The position numbers and the translations under genes are program-made. Below, in pieces: positions 42,343-51,545 of a stretch of 64,000 bases of DNA (position 1 is the stretch's first letter; each line of letters opens with the position of its first letter). Origin of the DNA: Anoxybacillus ayderensis (GTDB lineage: Bacteria > Bacillota > Bacilli > Bacillales > Anoxybacillaceae). Below the pieces are notes generated by a model. It saw nothing but the letters and a program-made list of their open reading frames with translations. It was not told the origin of the DNA and searched no databases. The stretch is from assembly GCF_000833605.1 (NCBI RefSeq), contig NZ_JXTG01000002.1, positions 124,001 to 188,000 on the forward strand, given 5' to 3'.

Positions 42343-42423
42343 TAAACGGTGGAAATCGTGTACAATGGATGTAAGGATGGATATGCCAGATTTCTCGGAA
42401 CGTGAGAGTGGGGTGCAAAAACG

Positions 42424-42690
42424 ATGAGTTCGTTTGATAATACAATGCAATTTAACTTCTCGGAAGAGCCGATGAACGTCGATGTTCGAGAAGTATTGCT
42501 TACTGTATACGACGCGTTGCAAGAAAAAGGATATAACCCGATTAACCAAATTGTCGGCTACTTATTGTCTGGTGATCCAGCTTACATCCCTCGCCATAAA
42601 GATGCCAGAAACTTAATTCGAAAAGTTGATCGTGACGAATTAATTGAAGAATTAGTGAAATTCTATTTACGAACACATCGCGAGGAATAG
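42424..42690 (+). CDS. yrzL: IreB/UPF0297-family regulator (YrzL)
   Basis: 88 residues, nearly all conserved: [50 protein letters not shown]. In enterococci IreB is a phosphorylated regulator of intrinsic cephalosporin resistance downstream of a PASTA kinase; the Bacillus role is not established. First of a tight set yrzL-yrrK-yrzB found after alaS in many Firmicutes. Confidence 0.92.
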   Translation: MSSFDNTMQFNFSEEPMNVDVREVLLTVYDALQEKGYNPINQIVGYLLSGDPAYIPRHKDARNLIRKVDRDELIEELVKFYLRTHREE

Positions 42691-42694
42691 CCAT

Positions 42695-43117
42695 ATGCGT
42701 ATTTTAGGATTAGACGTTGGAACGAAAACGCTCGGCGTTGCTGTAAGCGACGAATTAGGATGGACGGCTCAAGGCATCGAGACGATTCGTATCGATGAAG
42801 AACATGGCGAATATGGTTTTGACCGTTTGCGGCAACTGATCGAGCAATATGCGGTCGAAGAAATCGTCGTCGGGTTTCCGAAAAACATGAACGGCACGAT
42901 CGGACCGCGCGGTGAAGCGACAAAACGCTTTGCAGAACAAGTGAAACAAACGTTTTCACTTCCTGTCGTCTTGTGGGACGAAAGGTTGTCTACCATGGCG
43001 GCAGAGCGCATGTTGATCGCTGCGGACGTCAGTCGAAAAAAGCGAAAGAAAGTGATCGACAAAATGGCCGCAGTGATGATTTTACAATCGTATTTGGACC
43101 ATAAACAATTGAGGTGA
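42695..43117 (+). CDS. yrrK: YqgF/RuvX-family RNase H-fold nuclease (YrrK)
   Basis: 140 residues with RNase H-fold motifs: [15 protein letters not shown] at the N terminus, [18 protein letters not shown], and [15 protein letters not shown] near the end. In other bacteria the family processes the 5' end of pre-16S rRNA. Only four bases separate it from yrzL; its stop overlaps the ribosome binding site of the next gene. Confidence 0.93.
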   Translation: MRILGLDVGTKTLGVAVSDELGWTAQGIETIRIDEEHGEYGFDRLRQLIEQYAVEEIVVGFPKNMNGTIGPRGEATKRFAEQVKQTFSLPVVLWDERLSTMAAERMLIAADVSRKKRKKVIDKMAAVMILQSYLDHKQLR

Positions 43118-43122
43118 ACATG

Positions 43123-43467
43123 ATGGAACACGGTGAAAAACACATTACAGTCGTTGATGACAACGGCAACGAGCAACTTTGTGAAGTATTATTTACGTTT
43201 GAATCTGAGGAATTTGGAAAATCTTATGTTTTGTACTACCCAATTGGTGCAGAAGAAGATGACAACGAAGAAATCGAAATTCACGCATCTTCCTTTATCC
43301 CAGGAGAAGATGGGCAAGCCGGAGAATTGCAGCCGATCGAAACAGAAGAAGAATGGGAAATGATCGAAGAAATGTTAAACACATTCCTCGGTGAAGAGGA
43401 AGAAGACGAGGAAGAAGAGGAAGAAGGCTCATTCCTCAGTGAAGAACAGAGAAGAGGAAGAAGATAA
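43123..43467 (+). CDS. yrzB: DUF1292 protein YrzB with altered C-terminal tail
   Basis: 114 residues. The conserved part ([57 protein letters not shown]) matches the DUF1292 family, function unknown. Relatives usually stop soon after the LNTFL-acidic tail (B. subtilis YrzB about 93 residues). Here a 48-base offset direct repeat (CATTCCTC at 43382 and 43430) adds a second copy, and the tail then ends in basic RRGRR. ATG 43123 follows GAGGTGA. Confidence 0.88.
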   Translation: MEHGEKHITVVDDNGNEQLCEVLFTFESEEFGKSYVLYYPIGAEEDDNEEIEIHASSFIPGEDGQAGELQPIETEEEWEMIEEMLNTFLGEEEEDEEEEEEGSFLSEEQRRGRR

Positions 43468-43470
43468 AAA

Positions 43471-43502
43471 AGGGGCTGACTGTGCGTCAGCTTCTTTTTT
43501 AT
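43471..43502 (+). terminator. Terminator after yrzB
   Basis: GCTGAC (43475-43480) pairs with GTCAGC (43486-43491), loop TGTGC, flanking purine/pyrimidine pairs and a T-run. Confidence 0.88.
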
Positions 43503-43556
43503 TTATGTCATGTCGTGGTTTGTAGTATAATGTCAGAAGTGAGGGGAGGATAGCTT

Positions 43557-44639
43557 ATGTTACAAGAACACGAAGCGAAAACGGTGCGAAAAATTGTTTT
43601 ATATATTACTGCACCTTTGTTATTGTTCATGGTTGCTGCATGCATTGGTTTATTTGTATACATTCGTTCCGCTTTGCAACCGGTTGATCCGAACGACAAA
43701 ACACCGATTCAAGTGGAAATTCCGATCGGTTCATCGGTGTATACAATCGCAAATATATTAGAAAAAAACGGTGTCGTAAAAGATGCAACGATTTTTCGCT
43801 ATTACGTAAAATTTAAAAACCATGCGGACTTTCAAGCTGGCAATTATACGTTTACAAAAGCAATGACATTTGAACAAATTGTAAAACAGCTAAAAACAGG
43901 AAAAATCGTCAAAGAAGCGAAATTAAAAATAACGATTCCAGAAGGAAAACAGTTGACGCAAATTGCGACGATTATGTCACAAAAGACGGGCTATTCTACA
44001 GAAGACATTATGGCGAAATTAACAAATCGCACGTACATTGAAGAGTTAATGAAAAAATATCCTTCTGTTTTAACAGCGGATATTTTAAATAAAAACATTC
44101 GTTATGCGTTGGAAGGATATTTATTCCCAGCAACCTATTCATTTACGGAAGAAAAACCGCCACTTGAAGAAATGATTGAAACGATGATCGCCAAAACGGA
44201 AGAAATATTGGCAAAATATACGGAAGATATGGAAGCGCGCGGCATGACAGTTCATCAATTGTTAACGATGGCGTCACTTATTGAAGAAGAAGCGACGGAA
44301 AAAGCGGATCGCGAAAAAATTGCTAGTGTGTTTTACAATCGATTGGAAAAAGGAATGCCGCTTCAAACGGACCCAACGGTTTTATATGCGCTCGGAAAGC
44401 ATAAACAACGTGTATATTACAAAGACTTGGAAGTAAACTCACCGTACAACACGTATATGCATAAAGGACTTCCACCAGGGCCAATTGCAAATGCGGGAGA
44501 AATGTCGATTCATGCGGCGCTTCATCCAGCCGAAACGGACTACTTTTACTTTTTAGCAACACCAGCAGGCGATGTCATTTTTACAAAAACGCTTGACGAA
44601 CATAATCGTGAAAAAGCAAAATATATCGGAAAGCAATAA
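43557..44639 (+). CDS. mltG: Endolytic murein transglycosylase MltG (YrrL)
   Basis: Membrane-anchored enzyme that cuts nascent glycan strands and terminates their elongation. 360 residues: short cytosolic N terminus, one transmembrane helix (about 14-37), a LysM-like region (VEIPIGSSVYTIANILEKNGVV), then the YceG catalytic domain with MASLIEEEA (catalytic Glu region), YALGKHKQRVYYKDL and GLPPGPIANAGEMSI. Good ribosome binding site GAGGGGAGG. Confidence 0.95.
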   Translation: MLQEHEAKTVRKIVLYITAPLLLFMVAACIGLFVYIRSALQPVDPNDKTPIQVEIPIGSSVYTIANILEKNGVVKDATIFRYYVKFKNHADFQAGNYTFTKAMTFEQIVKQLKTGKIVKEAKLKITIPEGKQLTQIATIMSQKTGYSTEDIMAKLTNRTYIEELMKKYPSVLTADILNKNIRYALEGYLFPATYSFTEEKPPLEEMIETMIAKTEEILAKYTEDMEARGMTVHQLLTMASLIEEEATEKADREKIASVFYNRLEKGMPLQTDPTVLYALGKHKQRVYYKDLEVNSPYNTYMHKGLPPGPIANAGEMSIHAALHPAETDYFYFLATPAGDVIFTKTLDEHNREKAKYIGKQ

Positions 44640-44696
44640 AACGTTCGCTTTTTATTTTGATTTATGGTAGTATATATAAAGTTATGGATCGTGATG

Positions 44697-44731
44697 AAAC
44701 AAGAGTTCAATTCGTTTGAACTCTTGTTTTT
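44697..44731 (+). terminator. Strong terminator between mltG and trmR
   Basis: A perfect 14-bp stem from AAACAAGAGTTCAA (44697-44710) and TTGAACTCTTGTTT (44716-44729), loop TTCGT, then T. The trmR ribosome binding site starts just after it. Confidence 0.93.
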
Positions 44732-44748
44732 GCGAGGAGGACAGTTCG

Positions 44749-45396
44749 TTGGTAAATGAGGAAATGATTCAATATGTAGAACGATTACTACCAAAAAAAG
44801 AAGAAGCGATCGTAGCGATGGAACGATATGCGCGTGAACATAACGTTCCGATTATGGATGCGCTTAGCATCGAAACGATGTTGCACATGTTAAAACTCGT
44901 GCAACCGATGCGTATTTTAGAAATTGGCACGGCCATTGGCTACTCTGCCATTCGGATGGCAAAAGCGTTGCCGCATGTACACATTGTCACGATCGAACGC
45001 GATGAAGAGCGCTATAAACAGGCGCTCGTTTATGTAGAGCAAACGAATACAAAAGAGCAAATAACGTTATTGTTTGGTGATGCGCTTGATATGGGCGACG
45101 AAGTGAAAAAGCATGCCCCTTTTGACGTATTATTTATTGACGCGGCAAAAGGACAATATCGCCGCTTTTTTGAGTTGTACGAGCCGCTACTAAGCGAGCG
45201 GGGAATCATTATAACAGATAACGTATTGTTTAAAGGGCTTGTCGCTACACATGAACCGATTGAACAAAAACGCATTCGCCAGCTGATTAAAAAAATTCAA
45301 GCATATAACGAATGGCTAATGGCGCATCCGCGCTATGAAACGGTCATCATTCCGATCGGGGATGGAATAGCGATATCGAGAAAAAGAGGTGAATAA
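44749..45396 (+). CDS. trmR: tRNA 5-hydroxyuridine methyltransferase TrmR (YrrM)
   Basis: SAM-dependent methyltransferase that turns ho5U34 into mo5U34 in tRNA. 215 residues: LRILEIGTAIGYSAIRMA-type motif I (MRILEIGTAIGYSAIRM), VTIERDEERY, and LFIDAAKGQYRRFFELY. TTG 44749 lies 8 bases after GAGGAGG; ATG 44764 is a weaker alternative. The next two genes encode the hydroxylation proteins that make its substrate. Confidence 0.9.
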   Translation: MVNEEMIQYVERLLPKKEEAIVAMERYAREHNVPIMDALSIETMLHMLKLVQPMRILEIGTAIGYSAIRMAKALPHVHIVTIERDEERYKQALVYVEQTNTKEQITLLFGDALDMGDEVKKHAPFDVLFIDAAKGQYRRFFELYEPLLSERGIIITDNVLFKGLVATHEPIEQKRIRQLIKKIQAYNEWLMAHPRYETVIIPIGDGIAISRKRGE

Positions 45397-45397
45397 C

Positions 45398-46327
45398 ATG
45401 AAAAAACCAGAATTGCTTGTTACACCAACGAGCGTTGCGCATATGGAACAACTTGCCCAAGCGGGAGCAAATGCTGTAATGATCGGTGAACAACGGTACG
45501 GCTTACGCTTAGCAGGCGAGTTTTCAAGGCAACATATCATCGATGCCATGCAAGTGGCACGAAAGTACGGGGTGCGCGTATATGTTGCGATGAACGCGCT
45601 TTTTCATAACGACAAAGTAGATGAACTAAGTGATTACGTTCGCTTTTTATCCGAACAACAAGTGGATGCCATCGTATTTGGCGATCCAGCGGTGTTAATG
45701 ACCGTACGAGAAGTCGCACCGCATATGAAACTGCATTGGAACACAGAAACGACAGCGACAAACTGGTATGCGTGCAACTATTGGGGACGAAAAGGAGCGA
45801 AACGTGCCGTCTTAGCGCGAGAGTTAAATATGGAAGAAATTATTGATATTAAAAATCATGCAGAAGTGGAAATTGAAGTGCAAGTACACGGCATGACGTG
45901 CATGTTTCAGTCGAAGCGGTCCCTCATCGGCAACTATTTTGAATATCAAGGCAAGTTTATGGAAGTACAACAAATGAAATATGCGAAAGGGCTCTTTTTA
46001 TACGATAAAGAGCGCGACAATAAATATCCGATTTTTGAAGATGAAAACGGTACGCATATTATGAGTCCAAATGACATTTGCATTATCGATGAACTTGAAG
46101 ACATGATCGATGCGGGCATCGATAGCTTTAAAATTGACGGCGTGCTTCATGAGCCAGAGTATATTACAGAAGTGACGAAATTATATCGTCGTGCGATCGA
46201 TTTGTGCGCAGAAAATCGCGAGCAATACGAGGAAGAAAAAGGCGAGTTGTTTGCGCGCATTGAAGCGATTCAACCAACACATCGTCCGTTAGATACCGGC
46301 TTTTTCTTTAAAGAAACTGTATATTAA
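45398..46327 (+). CDS. trhP1: Peptidase U32-family tRNA hydroxylation protein TrhP1 (YrrN)
   Basis: 309 residues. U32 family signatures HGMTCMFQSKRSLIGNYF and DSFKIDGVLHEPEYITEV. In B. subtilis YrrN acts with YrrO in prephenate-dependent hydroxylation of U34 in tRNA. Compared with the partner encoded next, it lacks the cysteine-rich Fe-S cluster motif. ATG 45398 follows AGAGGTGA and overlaps nothing. Confidence 0.9.
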   Translation: MKKPELLVTPTSVAHMEQLAQAGANAVMIGEQRYGLRLAGEFSRQHIIDAMQVARKYGVRVYVAMNALFHNDKVDELSDYVRFLSEQQVDAIVFGDPAVLMTVREVAPHMKLHWNTETTATNWYACNYWGRKGAKRAVLARELNMEEIIDIKNHAEVEIEVQVHGMTCMFQSKRSLIGNYFEYQGKFMEVQQMKYAKGLFLYDKERDNKYPIFEDENGTHIMSPNDICIIDELEDMIDAGIDSFKIDGVLHEPEYITEVTKLYRRAIDLCAENREQYEEEKGELFARIEAIQPTHRPLDTGFFFKETVY

Positions 46328-46346
46328 ACGAAAAGGAGGGAGACGT

Positions 46347-47600
46347 ATGAGCATATCACAAATCATCAACGGCAAGCGCGTCATTGTAAAAAAACCTGAG
46401 TTGCTTGCGCCAGCCGGCAACTTAGAAAAGCTCAAAGTAGCTGTGCATTACGGAGCGGATGCTGTTTTTATCGGTGGACAAGAATACGGCCTTCGTTCAA
46501 ATGCCGACAACTTTACGCTTGAAGAAATGGCAGAAGGTGTACAATTTGCAAAGCAATATGGAGCAAAAATTTACGTCACGACAAACATTTACGCTCATAA
46601 TGAAAACATTCCAGGGTTAGAAGAATATTTGCGCGGCCTAGAGAGCGTTGGCGTGCACGGCATTATCGTTGCCGACCCGCTCATTATTGAAACAGCACGC
46701 CGCGTGGCACCGAAATTAGAAGTGCACTTAAGTACACAACAATCGCTCACGAACTGGAAAGCGGTGCAATTTTGGAAAGAAGAAGGGCTAGAACGTGTTG
46801 TTTTAGCGCGGGAAACAAGCGCGGAAGAAATTCGTGAAATTAAAGAAAAAGTGGATATTGAAATTGAAACGTTTATTCACGGTGCGATGTGTATCGCCTA
46901 TTCTGGTCGTTGCGTATTAAGCAACCATATGACTGCGCGCGATTCAAACCGCGGTGGTTGCTGTCAATCGTGCCGTTGGGATTACGATTTGTACAAGCTT
47001 GAAGGCGATGAAGCGGTGGCGTTGTTTGATGAACAAGACGACCCGTTTGCGATGAGCCCGAAAGATTTAAACTTAATTCAGTCCATTCCAAAAATGATTG
47101 AACTCGGCATCGATAGTTTAAAAATTGAAGGTCGCATGAAGTCGATTCACTACGTCGCTACTGTCGTTAGCGTCTATCGAAAAGTGATTGACGCCTACTG
47201 TGCTGATCCAGACAACTTTGTCATTCGTAAAGAGTGGTTAGATGAACTCGATAAATGTGCGAACCGTGATACAGCGCCAGCCTTTTTTGAAGGTGTTCCT
47301 GGCTATAAAGAGCAAATGTTTGGGGTGCATAGTAAAAAGACGACGTACGATTTCGTCGGTCTCGTGCTAGACTATGATAAAGACACAGGCATCGTGACGT
47401 TGCAACAACGCAACTTCTTTAAACCAGGCGATGAAGTAGAATTTTTCGGACCTGAAATTGAAAACTTTACACAAGTTATTGAAACGATTTGGGATGAAGA
47501 AGGAAACGAGCTTGACGCTGCTCGCCATCCGCTCCAAATCGTTCGTTTTAAAGTCGATCGAGAAGTTTTCCCATACAACATGATGAGAAAGGGGCACTAA
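46347..47600 (+). CDS. trhP2: Peptidase U32-family tRNA hydroxylation protein TrhP2 (YrrO)
   Basis: 417 residues. Carries the U32 motif with clustered cysteines: [16 protein letters not shown], then [11 protein letters not shown] (Fe-S ligands in the family), [19 protein letters not shown], and a C-terminal beta domain ([34 protein letters not shown]). Partner of the preceding gene in making 5-hydroxyuridine at tRNA position 34. GGAGGGAG upstream; udk begins one base after its stop. Confidence 0.93.
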   Translation: MSISQIINGKRVIVKKPELLAPAGNLEKLKVAVHYGADAVFIGGQEYGLRSNADNFTLEEMAEGVQFAKQYGAKIYVTTNIYAHNENIPGLEEYLRGLESVGVHGIIVADPLIIETARRVAPKLEVHLSTQQSLTNWKAVQFWKEEGLERVVLARETSAEEIREIKEKVDIEIETFIHGAMCIAYSGRCVLSNHMTARDSNRGGCCQSCRWDYDLYKLEGDEAVALFDEQDDPFAMSPKDLNLIQSIPKMIELGIDSLKIEGRMKSIHYVATVVSVYRKVIDAYCADPDNFVIRKEWLDELDKCANRDTAPAFFEGVPGYKEQMFGVHSKKTTYDFVGLVLDYDKDTGIVTLQQRNFFKPGDEVEFFGPEIENFTQVIETIWDEEGNELDAARHPLQIVRFKVDREVFPYNMMRKGH

Positions 47601-47601
47601 C

Positions 47602-48237
47602 ATGAGGAAGAAACCGGTTGTGATCGGAGTCGCAGGCGGCTCTGGTTCGGGGAAAACGACCGTCACAAAAGCAATTTATGAACATTTTCAAGGACATTCT
47701 ATCTTAATGCTTGAACAAGATTTTTATTATAAAGACCAAAGTCATTTACCGTTTGAAGAACGATTAAAAACAAACTACGATCATCCGCTCGCTTTTGACA
47801 ATGATTTATTAATCGAGCATATTCATAAGCTTTTAAATTATGAACCGATCGATAAGCCTGTATACGACTACACGCTTCATACACGTTCAAACGAAGTCAT
47901 TCGCGTCGAGCCGAAAGATGTCATTATTTTAGAAGGCATTCTTGTATTAGAAGATGAACGATTGCGCAACTTAATGGATATTAAAGTGTACGTCGATACA
48001 GATGCGGACATTCGTATTATTCGTCGCTTGTTGCGTGACATTAAAGAGCGTGGCCGCACGCTTGAATCGGTCATTGAACAATATGTAAACGTCGTGCGTC
48101 CGATGCACAATCAATTTATCGAGCCGACGAAACGGTATGCCGACATTATTATTCCAGAAGGTGGCCATAATCACGTAGCCATTGATTTAATGGTTACAAA
48201 AATTCAAACGATTCTTGAACAAAATTCTATTTTGTAA
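47602..48237 (+). CDS. udk: Uridine kinase
   Basis: Phosphorylates uridine and cytidine to UMP/CMP for pyrimidine salvage. 211 residues with P-loop [17 protein letters not shown] (8-24), the [15 protein letters not shown] lid, and [21 protein letters not shown]. Tightly linked to trhP2. Confidence 0.96.
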   Translation: MRKKPVVIGVAGGSGSGKTTVTKAIYEHFQGHSILMLEQDFYYKDQSHLPFEERLKTNYDHPLAFDNDLLIEHIHKLLNYEPIDKPVYDYTLHTRSNEVIRVEPKDVIILEGILVLEDERLRNLMDIKVYVDTDADIRIIRRLLRDIKERGRTLESVIEQYVNVVRPMHNQFIEPTKRYADIIIPEGGHNHVAIDLMVTKIQTILEQNSIL

Positions 48238-48274
48238 TACCATAGCATAGATAATATGTAAACTTTTTGTCTTT

Positions 48275-48302
48275 TGTACGAACAGCTCGTTCGTACATTT
48301 TC
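48275..48302 (+). terminator. Terminator after udk
   Basis: TGTACGAAC (48275-48283) pairs perfectly with GTTCGTACA (48289-48297), loop AGCTC, followed by TTTTCC. Confidence 0.75.
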
Positions 48303-48330
48303 CATACATAAATAAAAAGGAGTGAGTCAC

Positions 48331-48807
48331 ATGTCAATGGAAAAAGAATACCCAATGACGAAAGCTGGGAAGGAGAAACTCGAGCAAGAACTTGAATATT
48401 TAAAAACGGTGAAGCGAAAAGAAGTGGTAGAGCGCATTCAAATCGCGCGCAGTTTCGGTGATTTATCCGAAAACTCGGAGTACGATGCAGCAAAAGATGA
48501 GCAAGCGTTCGTTGAATCACGCATCCAAATGCTTGAAAATATGATTCGCAATGCGAAAATTATCGAAGAAGATTTAGAAAGCACAGACGTCGTATCGCTC
48601 GGAAGAACGGTGACATTTATCGAGCTTCCAGATGGGGAAGAAGAATCGTATACGATCGTCGGTAGTGCAGAAGCGGATCCGTTTGAAGGAAAAATTTCAA
48701 ACGACTCCCCAATTGCTAAATCTCTTATCGGTCGTCGCGTTGGCGAAGAAGTGACGGTTCATACGCCTGGTGGCGATATGGTTGTAAAAATCGTCGCGGT
48801 AAAATAG
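48331..48807 (+). CDS. greA: Transcription elongation factor GreA
   Basis: Rescues backtracked RNA polymerase by stimulating transcript cleavage. 158 residues: N-terminal coiled coil with the acidic tip ([16 protein letters not shown]) and C-terminal FKBP-like domain ([20 protein letters not shown]). ATG 48331 follows AAAAGGAGTG. Confidence 0.97.
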   Translation: MSMEKEYPMTKAGKEKLEQELEYLKTVKRKEVVERIQIARSFGDLSENSEYDAAKDEQAFVESRIQMLENMIRNAKIIEEDLESTDVVSLGRTVTFIELPDGEEESYTIVGSAEADPFEGKISNDSPIAKSLIGRRVGEEVTVHTPGGDMVVKIVAVK

Positions 48808-48820
48808 GTTTTAAAATGTG

Positions 48821-48854
48821 ACACCTCGTCGACAATGAAGACGAGGTGTTTTTT
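48821..48854 (+). terminator. Terminator after greA that contains the pbpI ribosome binding site
   Basis: ACACCTCGTC (48821-48830) pairs perfectly with GACGAGGTGT (48840-48849), then five T. GAGGTG in the right arm is the only Shine-Dalgarno before the ATG at 48855, and the T-run is the spacer. Confidence 0.85.
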
Positions 48855-50603
48855 ATGATAAAGAAACGAATCATCATTATCTTAACGATGATACAATTAG
48901 GAATACTTGCGCTCGCAGGGCGACTCGTTCAACTACAACTTGTTAGCACCGAGTCGTTTCATGGGGTGAATTTAATTGAAGCAAGCGTTGCACAGCGGAC
49001 GGAACAGCTTGTGATTGATAACGGACGCGGCATGTTCGTCGCACGAAACGGCGAGCCGCTCACATATGAATACATTCCGACGCTCGTGTTATTTCCTTTT
49101 TTAAAAAAAATGGACTGGCCCATTGATCAAATCGCAACGATTGTTTCCATACGAAAAGAAACGATAAAACGGCAGCTTGAAACGGCGAAAGGTCCGATCA
49201 TTTTGCACGATGGACAACAACCAATTCAACTGCAACCTTGGCAAATGGAACGGATTAATGATTTGTGCATCCCAGGTGTGATCGCCGTTCACAAACAGTA
49301 CGAACTCAAACAAAAATATGCGCAACATGTCATCGGCTTACTTGGAGAAAACGAAAAGTTGCTAAAGGAGCGATATGGCGACCGCAAATTATCACAAAAA
49401 ACAAAAATAGGCGTGTCTGGCTTACAAAGTTCGTTTGATGAATTTTTAATTCCTGATGGGGAAACGAAGTTATTGTATCACGTAGATGCTCGCGGTGAGC
49501 CGCTGTTTGGGATGGATGTGAAATATACGGAGCAGGCGAATCCGTTTTATCCGATTACGGTACAAACGACGATTGATCGCACCCTTCAACAGCGTGTTGA
49601 ACAAATTGTAGCGCAACATGGCATGCAAAAAGGGGCTGTCGTTTTACTTGATGTCAAAACAAATGACGTCCTCGCTTTAGCGAGCGCTCCAGCCATCGAT
49701 GAACGAGATCCGTACAAAGATGGAGCGATGGAAAATAAAGCGCTTCTTCCTCAAGTGCCGGGATCTGTTTTTAAAGTCGTCGTTGCAGCTGCTGCGCTTG
49801 AACATGGACTCATTCACGGACAGACGTTTAACTGTGATCAAAAAATTAACGGTGAGCCAGAAGAAAAAAAGAGAGGAATGCGCACGTTTGAAGATAGTTT
49901 TGCGATCAGTTGCAACAGGACGTTTGGAGAGCTAGGAAAACAATTGATTGCGATAGATAAAAATGTGTTTGAGACATATGCTCAAAAACTTGGATTGTTG
50001 CCGCGCGTTGGTTGGGAGGGAGATGTATATCACTTTCCATCGTTTCGCCCGCTTCATGAAGAGAAAAAAGGGAACATTTGGGGGGATGAACGGGATAAAC
50101 ATATTCCGCTTGCTGTCGCGCAAACGTCCATTGGACAAAAAGATGTGCGCGTTTCACCGCTTGCGGTCGCGAATATGATGGCAACGATTGCTCGGGGCGG
50201 TGAAGCAAAACAAGTGCGCATCGTTCAAAAAATGATGTATAAAGACGGAACGACGTTTTTTGCATTTGATGAGAAGCGATTAACGATGGATTCATTGCGC
50301 AAAGAGACGGTAGACGAACTGCAACAACTGTTACAACTTGTTGTGACGCACCCAGAAGGGACGGGCCGTTCGTTTCAATCGTTGCCTTACGCTGTAGCAG
50401 GAAAATCAGGAACAGCGCAAACAGGAAAAAATGACGTAGTGAACAAATGGTTTGCAGGTTATTTTCCAGCTGACCGTCCAAAATATGCGCTCGTTGTGGT
50501 ACAATTAGAAACAACGTCCTCTGCCGCCGTCACGAACAGTATATTTGCCGATATCGTTCATGCCACATACGAGTTGGAACAGAAAGGAAGGTACCAAGAG
50601 TGA
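48855..50603 (+). CDS. pbpI: Class B penicillin-binding protein (PbpI/YrrR-like)
   Basis: Peptidoglycan transpeptidase anchored by one N-terminal helix (5-25). 582 residues. A dimerisation domain precedes a transpeptidase domain with S304-V-F-K (active Ser and Lys), SCN in FAISCNRTFGELG, and K517-S-G. It is one of the smaller class B PBPs. Position after greA and before yrrS equals yrrR in B. subtilis, whose product PbpI is a sporulation-associated PBP. ATG 48855 is preferred over GTG 48846. Confidence 0.92.
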   Translation: MIKKRIIIILTMIQLGILALAGRLVQLQLVSTESFHGVNLIEASVAQRTEQLVIDNGRGMFVARNGEPLTYEYIPTLVLFPFLKKMDWPIDQIATIVSIRKETIKRQLETAKGPIILHDGQQPIQLQPWQMERINDLCIPGVIAVHKQYELKQKYAQHVIGLLGENEKLLKERYGDRKLSQKTKIGVSGLQSSFDEFLIPDGETKLLYHVDARGEPLFGMDVKYTEQANPFYPITVQTTIDRTLQQRVEQIVAQHGMQKGAVVLLDVKTNDVLALASAPAIDERDPYKDGAMENKALLPQVPGSVFKVVVAAAALEHGLIHGQTFNCDQKINGEPEEKKRGMRTFEDSFAISCNRTFGELGKQLIAIDKNVFETYAQKLGLLPRVGWEGDVYHFPSFRPLHEEKKGNIWGDERDKHIPLAVAQTSIGQKDVRVSPLAVANMMATIARGGEAKQVRIVQKMMYKDGTTFFAFDEKRLTMDSLRKETVDELQQLLQLVVTHPEGTGRSFQSLPYAVAGKSGTAQTGKNDVVNKWFAGYFPADRPKYALVVVQLETTSSAAVTNSIFADIVHATYELEQKGRYQE

Positions 50604-51202
50604 GCAGCCGTTTTGCAAAACGTTCAAAACAAAGAAAAGTGAATCGTGTATTGAATACGTTCATTGCGATTGTGTTTGCGCTTATTTTATTTTTCGGATG
50701 GAAATGGTTGTTCGCTAACGACCGTTCCGTCAAGGAAACGAACGCTTCTCCGCAATTAGCACCAGTTGAAGTGGAAACAAATGAGCCGTCAAACGATGAG
50801 CCACCATCTGAAACGGAAACAGAAACAAATGAACAACAGCCGAACGACAACGTACAAGAAACGGTTGTTGAAGATCCAAATTCAAACGTCATTCGCGAAA
50901 TTGTTAACCCGTCATGGCAGCCGATCGGTACAACCCAATCGGAGCCGCATGTGACACAATATGATAAAAACTCTGTTGATTGGAAAGAAATGCTCGATGC
51001 CATTAGTTATGCGACAGGCATTTCTTCTTCTGATCTGATCGTCTGGTTTATCGGGAATGGCGGCAGTCCGAACCACGCCGTTGCCACCGTCTCAAAAAAA
51101 GATAAAACAGAACATTATAAAGTGTTTATCGAATGGGTGACCAATGAAGGCTGGAAGCCGACAAAAGTGCAACAACTAAAAGAAATAGAGCGCCGTCCGT
51201 GA
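50600..51202 (+). CDS. yrrS: YrrS-like DUF1510 membrane protein
   Basis: 200 residues: basic N terminus, one transmembrane helix (about 18-37), a long Glu/Thr/Asn/Pro-rich linker (about 48-95) and a C-terminal DUF1510 domain (WKEMLDAISYATGISSSDLIVWF, EWVTNEGWKPTKVQQLKEIE). Probably extracytoplasmic. GTG start overlapping the pbpI stop (GTGA), implying coupled translation with the PBP, as in B. subtilis yrrRS. Function unknown, but the pairing suggests cell-wall work. Confidence 0.88.
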   Translation: MSSRFAKRSKQRKVNRVLNTFIAIVFALILFFGWKWLFANDRSVKETNASPQLAPVEVETNEPSNDEPPSETETETNEQQPNDNVQETVVEDPNSNVIREIVNPSWQPIGTTQSEPHVTQYDKNSVDWKEMLDAISYATGISSSDLIVWFIGNGGSPNHAVATVSKKDKTEHYKVFIEWVTNEGWKPTKVQQLKEIERRP

Positions 51203-51217
51203 CGCTCTATTTTTTTG
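51184..51217. terminator. Terminator between convergent yrrS and yrzA
   Basis: AATAGAGCG (51184-51192) pairs with CGCTCTATT (51203-51211) and is followed by seven T; it overlaps both gene ends. Confidence 0.8.
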
Positions 51218-51410
51218 CTTTAAAATGCACCATCGCACTGTATAGACGTTGTCCGTTTTCTAACAGCTGTACGTCATACGACACATGATGCACTTCAAGC
51301 ATAATCGCTTTGTTATGTTCAATTTGTTCATTAATTTTCTTTTCCAATGTTTTTAAATCTGTCGCTTCAAAAAACTCCACTTTATCTTGAATGAGATCAA
51401 ACGTAATCAT
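51207..51410 (-). CDS. yrzA: DUF2536 protein YrzA
   Basis: 67 residues (MITFDLIQDKVEFFEATDLK, ENGQRLYSAMVHFKAKK), matching the small DUF2536/YrzA family; function unknown. The start at 51410 has AAGGAGGAA upstream on the minus strand; longer in-frame versions lack a site. Converges on yrrS. Confidence 0.85.
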   Translation of the reverse strand: MITFDLIQDKVEFFEATDLKTLEKKINEQIEHNKAIMLEVHHVSYDVQLLENGQRLYSAMVHFKAKK

Positions 51411-51476
51411 CGTCTTCCTCCTTTCTACACGTAGTTTAACACATTTCCATTGAACATCTAAAAAAAATATGGTAGA

Positions 51477-51531
51477 TTGAGAACAGCAATACATTAAATT
51501 CATACTATACTTATAGGAATTATTATAATTA
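51477..51531 (+). promoter_or_regulatory. Promoter and possible CymR box before yrrT
   Basis: TTGAGA (51477-51482) and CATACT (51501-51506), spacing 18, form a possible promoter. Immediately downstream is the AT-rich run ATACTTATAGGAATTATTAT. Its TAGGAATT core resembles the B. subtilis CymR-binding motif as I remember it, and yrrT is a known CymR target there. The match is by eye only. Confidence 0.45.
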
Positions 51532-51545
51532 TGGAGTGTGACATC

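Noticed and set aside
49906-50514. A 202-codon open frame on the minus strand opposite pbpI
   Set aside because: It is antisense to a well-conserved transpeptidase, has no good ribosome binding site and its translation has no domain-like features.
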